A stretch of 64,000 nt of DNA, taken from the NCBI GenBank assembly GCA_021774735.1, contig JAJFIS010000025.1, positions 1 to 64,000 on the forward strand. The letters run 5' to 3'. Below are positions 37,364 to 45,174 of this stretch, piece after piece (within the stretch, counting starts at the first letter, position 1; each line of letters opens with the position of its first letter). The DNA is from Alphaproteobacteria bacterium (GTDB taxonomy: Bacteria; Pseudomonadota; Alphaproteobacteria; Sphingomonadales; Kordiimonadaceae). Under the pieces are notes generated by a model. It saw only the letters and a program-made list of their open reading frames with translations. It made no database searches and was not told where the DNA came from. Position numbers and translations under genes: made by a program.

Positions 37364-39097
37364 ATGGAACAGTTGAGCCCAATCGACGCATCTTTCATCT
37401 ATATGGATGGCAATAATCAGCCAATGCATATATCAGGTTTAAACATTTATGATCCGTCGACTATTCCGGCCGACCGCTTGAATGAAAATGGTGTCCTGTC
37501 GCATAAAGAAATTTTGCGCACTTTTGAAAAAACATTGCCAAAAATTCCTGCCATGCGCAAACGCTTGATCCGGGTCCCCGCTGATCTCGACCATCCTTAT
37601 TGGGCAGATGACCCTGATTTTTCTCTTGAATTTCATGTACGCCATATTGCCCTGCCAAAGCCCGGTGATTGGCGGCAGCTGTGCATTCAAGTGGCACGTT
37701 TACACGCCAGACCCCTAGATACCAATCGCCCCTTGTGGGAACATTATGTTATCGAAGGCCTCGACAATATCCCTGGAATTCCCAAAGGCTGTTTTGCAAT
37801 TTTTTCGAAAATTCATCACGCGCTTGTTGATGGGGCATCGGGTAGTGACTTCATTGGTGCCACCCATACGTTGCGCCCTGAAGATCCGCCTTATGAAGTA
37901 GAAGACACATGGACCCCCAAACCTTTGCCCACTACACCCGAAGTGCTATTGAAGTCTTACTTAGACACTGTCACCAACCCTATGAAGCTGGTCGAATCAG
38001 TTTCTAAGGTTACAAAAACAATAACGCGCTTTGGCCAATCTATTGCTACGGGTAAATATCAACGCCCACCGAAAAAGGCTGTTACACGCTTCTCTGGTGG
38101 CCTATCGCCAAACCGAGTTTTTGATGCGCGTGTTTTCCCGCTTAAAGTTATCAAGCAGATCAGCAAAGCATCAAATGCAACGGTTAATGATGTTCTTGTA
38201 ACCATTACCAGTGGTGCTGCTCGTAAATATCTACTGGGCAAAGGTGAGCTTTTGGATGATCGTTTGACCGCTATTATTCCGATGAACATCCGCTCTGAAG
38301 CAGAAAAAGGAGCCAACGGCAATCAAGTAGCAACGCTGTCTAGTGAGATTGGTTGCCACATCGAGGACCCTATTGAGAGGCTTGCTTTTGTCCATGGTGC
38401 CATCCAAAGTCAAAAAGAATTTACTAACGCTCTTGGTGCCCGCGAAATAATCGATTCGATCGGCACAGCCCCTGCCGCCTTGATGTCCCTTGGGATGCGC
38501 GCAGCAGTTATGTCGGGCAGTTCAGAAATGAACGCCTTAGTACCAGGCAATATGACCATTACCAATGTACCTGGGCCACAAATACCCCTGCATTTTTGCG
38601 GCGCTAAAATGGTTGCTATGTTTGGCGGCGGCTGCATTTTGACCGGTGCTGGTCTGTTTATCATCTTATTAAGTTATAACGGCATGATATCCATGAGCGT
38701 CACTAGCGACAGAGCAATGATGCCCGACCCTGATGTATTTGCTGATTATCTGCAAGAAAGCTATGATGAACTGGTGCGTGCCACATTGGGTGAAGATGCT
38801 CTTGTTGCGCTTGACCCCAACCAAACAGAGACCGCCTTTGAAGTACCGCTTGCAAAATTACCACGGACACAAGTTGCGGTTAAGGCAAAAGCTGCTCCAA
38901 AGAAAAAGGCTGTAAGGAAGGCTACGGCCCAAAAGGTGGCCCAAAAGACGGCTAAAAAAACTGCGCCCAAGAAATCAGTGGCTAAGAAAATTGCAACGCG
39001 CAAAACCACGCTCAAAAAGGTTAAAGCTAAGAAAGCCTCACCTAAAAAAGCTGCTGCATCAAAAGTAGCCACACTTAAGAAAAAAATGAACCCCTAA
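37364..39097 (+). CDS. Wax ester synthase / diacylglycerol acyltransferase with histone-like C-terminal tail
   Basis: 577 residues. The N-terminal ~500 form a WS/DGAT enzyme: catalytic HHxxxDG is KIHHALVDGASG near residue 150, and the conserved NVPGP occurs in TITNVPGPQIP. The family makes wax esters or triacylglycerol from acyl-CoA. The last ~75 residues (from VAVKAKAAPKKKAVR) are almost only Lys, Ala, Thr, Pro, Val and Arg, like the AAKP tails of PhaF and histone H1; this is not part of the normal enzyme. Phasin genes flank it on both sides. Confidence 0.92.
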   Translation: MEQLSPIDASFIYMDGNNQPMHISGLNIYDPSTIPADRLNENGVLSHKEILRTFEKTLPKIPAMRKRLIRVPADLDHPYWADDPDFSLEFHVRHIALPKPGDWRQLCIQVARLHARPLDTNRPLWEHYVIEGLDNIPGIPKGCFAIFSKIHHALVDGASGSDFIGATHTLRPEDPPYEVEDTWTPKPLPTTPEVLLKSYLDTVTNPMKLVESVSKVTKTITRFGQSIATGKYQRPPKKAVTRFSGGLSPNRVFDARVFPLKVIKQISKASNATVNDVLVTITSGAARKYLLGKGELLDDRLTAIIPMNIRSEAEKGANGNQVATLSSEIGCHIEDPIERLAFVHGAIQSQKEFTNALGAREIIDSIGTAPAALMSLGMRAAVMSGSSEMNALVPGNMTITNVPGPQIPLHFCGAKMVAMFGGGCILTGAGLFIILLSYNGMISMSVTSDRAMMPDPDVFADYLQESYDELVRATLGEDALVALDPNQTETAFEVPLAKLPRTQVAVKAKAAPKKKAVRKATAQKVAQKTAKKTAPKKSVAKKIATRKTTLKKVKAKKASPKKAAASKVATLKKKMNP

Positions 39098-39133
39098 TAC
39101 CAAATACCTAAAATTACAATTTACGTCATCATG

Positions 39134-39160
39134 CGGCCCTGAATATTTTCGGGGCCGTTT
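39134..39160 (+). terminator. Terminator after the WS/DGAT gene
   Basis: A nine-base stem, CGGCCCTGA (39134-39142) with TCGGGGCCG (39149-39157), one G-T wobble and a six-base loop, followed by TTT. It lies about 40 bases past the stop and separates the gene from phasin 2, which has its own promoter. Confidence 0.75.
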
Positions 39161-39279
39161 GCCATTTAAATGCTGCATAGCAATATAAATTATTTATATT
39201 TCGCGTTAAAATTACTATATACTTACTAATACACTGAACTATATGCATTATTTATTTTCTAAAATAAGTTAGAAAATAA

Positions 39280-39308
39280 TTGACGCAGTGCAGCATTTTT
39301 GATATACC
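39280..39308 (+). promoter_or_regulatory. Promoter of phasin 2, duplicated from that of phasin 1
   Basis: -35 TTGACG (39280-39285), a 17-base spacer, -10 TATACC (39303-39308). The 26-base block 39275-39300 is identical to 36743-36768. A weaker TGCT...AGCA dyad at 39171-39182 sits about where the palindrome 36648 lies relative to the first promoter. Confidence 0.75.
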
Positions 39309-39360
39309 TTACTTCAATACAGTTATTTATGCCCATACACATCCCGATTGGAGAGATATA

Positions 39361-39846
39361 ATGACCGAAGTAAAAACAGCAAAAACTGACGTGAAGACAA
39401 TTAAAGCGCCAGCTTCTAAAGCCCCTAAAGCAAAGCGCAAGGTAGCCGCAAAAGTGAAAGTTGCTGCCAAACCAGCAGCCAAAAAAACCCGGGTTAAAAA
39501 AGCCCGCGCGAAAAAGGTCGTTTTCGAAACGCCTAAAGTGGAAAACAACAGCAAACTAAATAAAGTTTCTACGCTTACTGTTAAGAACATTCGCACCATC
39601 AGCAACAAAGGCATCGACTTTAGCCAAGATAACGTCAACCGCGTTTTTGATGGTATCCGCAATATTATCAACGCAAAAGGCCTCGCATCTCTTGGCCGTG
39701 CACAAGTAAAATTACTTGTTGAAAGCATCGAATCTGACATGGACCATGCCCGTGATGTTGCCAAGATTGCTAATGAAGGCCGCAAAGAAATTCAAGACCT
39801 AACAAGTGATCTGCTACCAAAGTGGGGCCGCAAGGACGCCGCTTAG
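39361..39846 (+). CDS. Phasin-family protein with basic histone-like N-terminal tail
   Basis: 161 residues. The first ~60 are Lys/Ala-rich (KAPASKAPKAKRKVAAK and onward). Residues 70-161 match phasin 1: NVNRVFDGIRNI and ARDVAKIANEGRKEIQDL align with its NANHFFDSLRTV and VRELAQLANGNRKELQEA, so the two are paralogues. I chose ATG 39361, behind GGAGAG; a TTG-initiated extension would start inside the -35 box. The tail resembles the DNA-binding regions of PhaF and PhaM, so this protein may link granules to the nucleoid (inference). Confidence 0.85.
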   Translation: MTEVKTAKTDVKTIKAPASKAPKAKRKVAAKVKVAAKPAAKKTRVKKARAKKVVFETPKVENNSKLNKVSTLTVKNIRTISNKGIDFSQDNVNRVFDGIRNIINAKGLASLGRAQVKLLVESIESDMDHARDVAKIANEGRKEIQDLTSDLLPKWGRKDAA

Positions 39847-39887
39847 TATATCTGACATTTGGCCTTCCTCCAGCTGGTCATACAAAG

Positions 39888-39923
39888 AAAAAGGTTCAAC
39901 CAATTTGTGGTTGAGCCTTTTTT
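39888..39923 (+). terminator. Terminator after phasin 2
   Basis: A 15-base stem (39888-39902 with 39908-39922, one G-T wobble), a five-base loop ATTTG and a trailing T run. The A run on the left arm means it can act on both strands, so it may also end the leftward hydrolase transcript. Confidence 0.88.
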
Positions 39924-39969
39924 ACATGAAGAGCCCTAGAGATATGGATTTAGACCTTGGAGGCCTATT

Positions 39970-40746
39970 TCAGACGACGGCAGGTTTTGGGTAAACAATC
40001 CGCTGCCAAGCTGACTTTTTAAAAGGCTTCCAACTATCTTGACTTTGAGCCATTCGGTCCATGATCACACGCAACGTTGGGCCGTGCATCCCCATACCAA
40101 CATGACTTGCTATAACTTCAACATTTTCTCTAAAATCCGATGTTGGCTCTACACATGTCCGCCAATTCACGACGCCGTCCATTTTGGAATAAACGCTGGT
40201 CGTGGGCACATGTAACGGGTGGCCCATTTCTTGCGATTCCATTTCCACAGCTTCTTTGAACTGGTACCCCATCGCCATTTCAACAGCGCCGTAAGCCCAG
40301 CTACTTTTGCCCTGATTTATAGCGCCATAAGGACTACCTAGCGTCACAACAGATTCAACCATTTCAGGCTTGTCCCGCGCAATAGAGCGCGCATAAATGC
40401 CGCCTAAACTTTGGCCAACAAGGCGAAGCTTTTGGCCGCCATGATCGGCTGATATTTTGGCAATACGCCCTTCAAGAGCGCTCAAAACATGCCAACGTGG
40501 CCCCAAATTGATCCCTAAGTCCCATCCGTAAGCTTCATAACCAAATTTTTTCATCAAACCGCGCATAATGGCCGTGGAGCGGTCTCCTGTGCCAAACCCT
40601 GGCAGAACCAATATTGGCTCACCGTTCCCTCGCGGAACATTTGACATGAAAAACCCTGCCCAACTTAATGTAGACAGATCTGTTACCGCGCGAACCCCTT
40701 CGCTTGCTGCCAGCAACACTGACGGCTTTTTATAGCTACGTTGCAT
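39970..40746 (-). CDS. Alpha/beta hydrolase, lipase-like
   Basis: 258 residues. Oxyanion region ILVLPGFGTGDR, nucleophile elbow GQSLGG near residue 112, an Asp in SKMDGVVNW and a His in SHVGMGMHG complete a plausible triad. No signal peptide. In a granule cluster an intracellular esterase or lipase acting on stored lipid is a reasonable guess, not shown. It lies 18 bases after the TetR gene and is likely co-transcribed with it. Confidence 0.83.
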   Translation of the reverse strand: MQRSYKKPSVLLAASEGVRAVTDLSTLSWAGFFMSNVPRGNGEPILVLPGFGTGDRSTAIMRGLMKKFGYEAYGWDLGINLGPRWHVLSALEGRIAKISADHGGQKLRLVGQSLGGIYARSIARDKPEMVESVVTLGSPYGAINQGKSSWAYGAVEMAMGYQFKEAVEMESQEMGHPLHVPTTSVYSKMDGVVNWRTCVEPTSDFRENVEVIASHVGMGMHGPTLRVIMDRMAQSQDSWKPFKKSAWQRIVYPKPAVV

Positions 40747-40764
40747 TCTTCTTCCCCTGTTTAC

Positions 40765-41571
40765 TCATGCAGGTTTGCCCATACTTTCATTTTCACCTGC
40801 TCCCCTTGAGCTCGGTAATAGATTAGACAAACTGCGCATTACAAAATCAACTGTGACCCCACCTAGGTCAATCACTGAAAGCGCCGACCCAAAGGGTAGC
40901 TTCCAGCTTTGCATAAAAATTAATGATCCAAAAATTAAAATGGCTGTGGCTTCAGGCTCGCACCAGCCGATACTGCCATCTTTCACACCGCTGCGGAGCA
41001 AACTCGCCAAACGATTGACGTTATCTTGCAGGTCTTGCTTTAATTCATCGCGGTGGATTTCCTCCAAGAAGCTCGGCTCGCCCGGCATAGCCCAAAATTC
41101 TTGCTCGCGGATATCAACGAGCGTGTTCTTAACAAAATTTTCGACCTTTCGCAGGCCGGAAACATCCAAATTTTCAGCTCTGGTCAAATTCTCACCAACC
41201 AGATTATAGGTTGCCTTTAAACATTCAAAAGCCAGATCTTCCTTGCCGGTAAAATAATAATAAAGCGCCCCATTGGTCATATCCAATTGCTTGGCAACCG
41301 CTTTCAGGGAGGTTTCATGGTAGCCCATATCAGAAAGCAACTTTGAGGCTGCCCGCACAATAGATACACGTTTGGCACTTGGCTGGCCACGCTTAGAAGT
41401 TTTTGATTTTACCGCTGAAACTGTTTTTTCTATGGGCTTGTCTTTTGCCTTTAGACCACGTTTTTTGGCCTTGGGCCGCTTTTTAACTTGGGCACGCTTT
41501 CTTGCTTCAGGCTTCGCTTTAGCGCCTCCCGCAATGCCCTTTGCACTTTTATTTTCTGCATGGTTCGTCAT
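40765..41571 (-). CDS. TetR-family regulator with basic N-terminal extension
   Basis: 268 residues. The helix-turn-helix domain (about residues 68-115) includes VRAASKLLSDMGYHETSLKAVAKQLDMTNGALYYYFTGKEDL; this is ordinary for TetR. Ahead of it are ~65 residues rich in Lys, Ala and Arg (GGAKAKPEARKRAQVKKRPK and on), far longer than usual. There is no ATG between 41571 and the HTH, so the extension is probably translated; an internal GTG cannot be excluded. The ligand-binding domain ends in a hydrophobic helix. A 24-bp palindrome lies 125 bases upstream. Confidence 0.85.
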   Translation of the reverse strand: MTNHAENKSAKGIAGGAKAKPEARKRAQVKKRPKAKKRGLKAKDKPIEKTVSAVKSKTSKRGQPSAKRVSIVRAASKLLSDMGYHETSLKAVAKQLDMTNGALYYYFTGKEDLAFECLKATYNLVGENLTRAENLDVSGLRKVENFVKNTLVDIREQEFWAMPGEPSFLEEIHRDELKQDLQDNVNRLASLLRSGVKDGSIGWCEPEATAILIFGSLIFMQSWKLPFGSALSVIDLGGVTVDFVMRSLSNLLPSSRGAGENESMGKPA

Positions 41572-41695
41572 TTAAATAACGTCATTCCCAAGATCAAAAG
41601 TTATCGGTCATATTTGGCACCTACACCCTTCCCGTAATGCGGGCCAGCATGGCTGAAGCACTAAAGAACCACCAGCACTTATACCGAACATGTCA

Positions 41696-41719
41696 TTATT
41701 CTAATCATGATTAGAATAA
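41696..41719. promoter_or_regulatory. 24-bp perfect palindrome, candidate TetR operator
   Basis: Left arm TTATTCTAATCA (41696-41707) is followed directly by its reverse complement TGATTAGAATAA (41708-41719) with no spacer. It lies in the intergenic region between the TetR gene and the divergent hypothetical gene. TetR proteins bind such dyads and often control their own gene; the assignment is inferred from position. Confidence 0.65.
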
Positions 41720-41810
41720 GCTGTCAAAGCTTTACATGACAAACATCTCGATTAATGCAAGCATTGATACTTCATGCAATGCACCACTTGGTCATCAAGA
41801 GGAATATTTA

Positions 41811-42638
41811 ATGCGCGATATCATACGCTTATTACAAATCGTAGCCATTTATGGCGCGGGCCCTGATGACACCGAAGGAGGGGAATTTCTTTCCCAGCAT
41901 CCGGTCCAACAAGATGATGACGATGACTTTATAGCCCGCGATGAAATTGACGATAATTTCCTGTGGCTTGCATGGCATAACAGCGAAGAACATTTAGCTG
42001 AAACACTTAATTATAATTTACAGCCGTCTGATGTAGTAAACACCACCCTTATAGGGGATCAATTATCCATCGAGATGAATGATGAAAAATTTTACCCGCC
42101 CCTATCAACAGCGGAACATAATAGCTACATCATATTTTCGTCGATCGCACATTTGCTGCGTGACCGTTATGATTTTTGGCTGGCAAAAGGCCTGATGCAA
42201 GTGGACGTACATGCTATATTGATAACCACTAAGGCCGAAAGCGAAGAACTAATGTCGAAATATGCGGCATTGGCGAAGCAATATTTCATGCCCTTTGAAA
42301 TTGGCCATGACTATTTCACCGGCATCAACATTCCTTATAGTGGCTGTGAGGGTCATAACCCGCTCTTTGATACACAACGCCGTGCTATTCTGCCCACTCT
42401 CTCCCGCATCAAAGAGCAACACACTTTGAGAGGTAAGGAGCTCCTGGCTGAAAATAAACAACGGCAACAGTGGCTTGAAGATATCACAAACAATATTAGC
42501 ACTGCAAATATTGACCCCAGTGCCATTTCCTTGGCCTGTGCGAGGTTTGATAAAGCAGAGGCGCAAAGCCATAAAATTTATGAAGAGAAAATAGCCTGTC
42601 TGCGCCGTGAGATCGCAGAAATTATACAGCCTGATTAA
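41811..42638 (+). CDS. Hypothetical protein of unknown function
   Basis: 275 residues from ATG 41811, behind AGAGGA at an ideal distance; an ATG at 41736 would add 25 residues that look random. Acidic stretch QQDDDDDFIARDEIDD near residue 35, a middle domain with AHLLRDRYDFWLAKG, and a helical, charged C-terminus. No transmembrane segment and no family I recognise. Divergent from the TetR gene, with the palindrome between them. Confidence 0.65.
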   Translation: MRDIIRLLQIVAIYGAGPDDTEGGEFLSQHPVQQDDDDDFIARDEIDDNFLWLAWHNSEEHLAETLNYNLQPSDVVNTTLIGDQLSIEMNDEKFYPPLSTAEHNSYIIFSSIAHLLRDRYDFWLAKGLMQVDVHAILITTKAESEELMSKYAALAKQYFMPFEIGHDYFTGINIPYSGCEGHNPLFDTQRRAILPTLSRIKEQHTLRGKELLAENKQRQQWLEDITNNISTANIDPSAISLACARFDKAEAQSHKIYEEKIACLRREIAEIIQPD

Positions 42639-42652
42639 TACTATTTGCTTCA

Positions 42653-43933
42653 TTAGCCTATAGAAGGCCCCATTTTGCCAATAGGGTCATCAATAGATGT
42701 AGGCGGTTCCGTGAACCATACTGGTCCTTGACTAGACATGTATATACAATCTTCTAATCGCACCCCAAATTCACCGTAAATATAGATACCCGGCTCATTG
42801 GAAAAGCACATGCCGGGGGCAAGTTTAGTGATTTCACCGTGAACAAAATTCACAGGCTCATGGCCGTCCATGCCAATACCGTGACCGGTGCGGTGGCTGA
42901 GACCCGGCGTTTGGTAACCGGGTCCATAGCCCAATGTTTCATAATATTTGCGCACCGCATCATCCACTTCGCCCGCAGCTGTTCCAAGCTTAGCCGTATC
43001 AAAGGCGATTTGCTGACCTTTGCGCACGGTGTTCCAAACTTCTCTTTGGCGCTTAGATGCTTCACCAAAAACGAAAGTGCGCGATATGTCCGACTGGTAG
43101 CCATGAACACTGGTACCGCAGTCCATCAGCACCGTTTGACCATCGGTCAAAGTTTGCGGCTGATTGGTACCGTGAGGATAGGCACTGGCACCACCAAAAA
43201 GCGCCATTGTCCAAGTGCCAGAACCACCAAGCTGGTTTTGCGCGCCCCGCATCAGCTTATTAACGTCCGCCGGCGTCATGCCAACTTCCAGTGATTGCCA
43301 AACATGATTATACGCCGTCAGTGTTACTTCATTGGCCGTGCGCATCAGCTTCAACTCAGCATCGGACTTATACATCCGGCAACCCCTTGTGATAGCTTCC
43401 GCGCTGACAATTTCTTGAGTGCCAGTTCGCTTGAGACCCTTGACGACCATATAGCGCACCGTATCTTCAAGGCCGATACGCCCACCGGCAACACCACGGT
43501 CCGCGAGTATCTGCTGCACCCGCTTAAAGGGATCTTCATGCTCGTGCCATGGGCGCACATCATCGCCGAAGGTTAGGCTTTCACGCACACTCGGTTCTTC
43601 AAAATAAGGGGTTACAATGCCGATATCGCCCGCGCGGGGGATAATAACTGCGGTTAAACGCTCACTACGCCACCAGCTAATGCCGGTGAAATAGACCATG
43701 GCCGAGCCCGGCTCTATGAGTATGGCATCGATCTTATGCACCGCCATCAGGGCTTGTGCTTTGGCTATTCTCGCCTTTCGTTCCGTAACCGTAATGGGTG
43801 ACGCATCGCCGATTATAGATTTTAAAGCATTAGGTTTTTGTTTATCACTGGCGCGTGCGCCTACCCCTGTGCCAACTATCGCGGCCAAGCCAGCACCAAC
43901 GCCCGCTAACTTTAAGAAATCACGTTTATCCAT
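42653..43933 (-). CDS. M24-family aminopeptidase (Xaa-Pro type), Tat-exported
   Basis: 426 residues from ATG 43933. The N-terminus MDKRDFLKLAGVGAGLAAIVG looks like a Tat signal with Lys-Arg in place of the twin arginine. The C-terminal pita-bread domain has the metal ligands: DCGTSVHGYQSDISR (two Asp), GHGIGMDGHE (His), NEPGIYIYG (Glu) and RLEDCIY (Glu). The family cleaves the bond before proline. The convergent upstream gene ends 15 bases away. Confidence 0.88.
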   Translation of the reverse strand: MDKRDFLKLAGVGAGLAAIVGTGVGARASDKQKPNALKSIIGDASPITVTERKARIAKAQALMAVHKIDAILIEPGSAMVYFTGISWWRSERLTAVIIPRAGDIGIVTPYFEEPSVRESLTFGDDVRPWHEHEDPFKRVQQILADRGVAGGRIGLEDTVRYMVVKGLKRTGTQEIVSAEAITRGCRMYKSDAELKLMRTANEVTLTAYNHVWQSLEVGMTPADVNKLMRGAQNQLGGSGTWTMALFGGASAYPHGTNQPQTLTDGQTVLMDCGTSVHGYQSDISRTFVFGEASKRQREVWNTVRKGQQIAFDTAKLGTAAGEVDDAVRKYYETLGYGPGYQTPGLSHRTGHGIGMDGHEPVNFVHGEITKLAPGMCFSNEPGIYIYGEFGVRLEDCIYMSSQGPVWFTEPPTSIDDPIGKMGPSIG

Positions 43934-43999
43934 GTCGCCCACCCTTAAAAATAATGTTCAGATGGTAACTTAATCGGTGGCGGTCACCGCGCCAAGGGC

Positions 44000-44950
44000 T
44001 TATTGTCCAACCCCCAAAAAGACCATGGTGGCAAACAGCGTTAGCGGCGCGACAATGATCGAAAGCAATATCATGCTGGCCACCCGGCGCGGGGCAATAT
44101 TGTTCTGCAGGGCATAGCTATAGGGAATGAGACCCGCAGGCATGGCGGCGAACAGGGTCGCCACACCAAGCCATAAAGGCGTCAAATGAAAGACATAAGC
44201 GCCGAGGAGATAGACCCCGAGCGGCATCAATAATATTTTGATCAGCACCCCAACACTGGCTTGCGGCATGTCGCCGTCTAACTTAACGGTGGTTAGCGAA
44301 AGACCAACTGAAAAGAGACCCACGGGCGCGGCGGCAGCGGCGGGCAAGGCCAAAATACTGTCGAGCCAATCAGGGTACGGCAGGGCAAAGGCCGACCAGA
44401 TAATGCCGATGACCATACTCATCACTATCGGGTTTTCACGGATCGACAGCAACGATTTTAACAAAACTCTTCCGCTTGATATTTCCACGCCGCCCACCGC
44501 ATATCGGTGCCGCTGCACCAATAATGTTGTAACAACCAACAGGGTCAGCGAATGCAGGCTGAAGATCACCATCAACAGCCGCACGCCCTCTGCGCCGTAA
44601 GCCCCTTCCATGATCGGAATGCCGACAAAGGCGGAGTTGGCGAAACAGCTGGCGAAAGCGAACATGGCTTGTTCGTCCAGCGGCTGCTTGAAGAGATAGC
44701 GCCCGATGAGCACCGACAGCGCATAAACCACCAGCATGGCGCTATAATAAGCCGCCACCAGATATATTTCAGCCACCGGCAGCTCCCGCCCCGCCATAAC
44801 GCGGAACAAAAGTGCTGGCACCGCCACATACCATACGAAGGCAATCAGTGCTTTGGTCGAGCGCTCATCAAACAGGCTGGTGCGACCAAGGATGAACCCT
44901 GTCGCGATCAACACAAAGACCGGCGCTAAGATAGTAATGACTTCAATCAT
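44000..44950 (-). CDS. AEC-family transporter (auxin efflux carrier-like)
   Basis: 316 residues with about ten membrane segments in two halves. The start MIEVITILAPVFVLIATGFILGR, ANSAFVGIPIMEGAYG and the C-terminal MPAGLIPYSYALQN are typical of the AEC family, whose bacterial members usually move small organic acids. Substrate unknown. It is not obviously part of an operon. Confidence 0.88.
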   Translation of the reverse strand: MIEVITILAPVFVLIATGFILGRTSLFDERSTKALIAFVWYVAVPALLFRVMAGRELPVAEIYLVAAYYSAMLVVYALSVLIGRYLFKQPLDEQAMFAFASCFANSAFVGIPIMEGAYGAEGVRLLMVIFSLHSLTLLVVTTLLVQRHRYAVGGVEISSGRVLLKSLLSIRENPIVMSMVIGIIWSAFALPYPDWLDSILALPAAAAAPVGLFSVGLSLTTVKLDGDMPQASVGVLIKILLMPLGVYLLGAYVFHLTPLWLGVATLFAAMPAGLIPYSYALQNNIAPRRVASMILLSIIVAPLTLFATMVFLGVGQ

Positions 44951-45096
44951 GCGCTCACTGTTAGGTAAAAGCGATGCGAGCGCAAGACTTAAAAAGCATG
45001 TGATAAAACTGCTAATAATAGATATTCATGCATATTTCTGTTTTTCATATCAACTTAACATACTGATAATACATATATATTTGAATGTATTTCAAT

Positions 45097-45165
45097 TAAG
45101 ATCAATCATTTGACCTTAATTGTTATTTTTGCTATTATGCAAATAAGATCAATCATTTGAGCTTA
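45097..45165. promoter_or_regulatory. Two tandem 22-bp near-palindromes, candidate operators
   Basis: Copies at 45097-45118 and 45144-45165 differ at one base. Each is an imperfect dyad, TAAGATCAA - N4 - TTGA(C/G)CTTA, and the starts are 47 bases apart. The second copy overlaps the ribosome-binding region of the ATPase gene, so a bound protein would block its expression. Confidence 0.6.
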
Positions 45166-45174
45166 GGTGGAGTT

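Noticed and set aside
39280-39360. Upstream TTG start adding 27 residues to phasin 2
   Set aside because: The TTG is the first base triplet of the -35 box of the duplicated promoter; the ATG at 39361 has a proper ribosome site.
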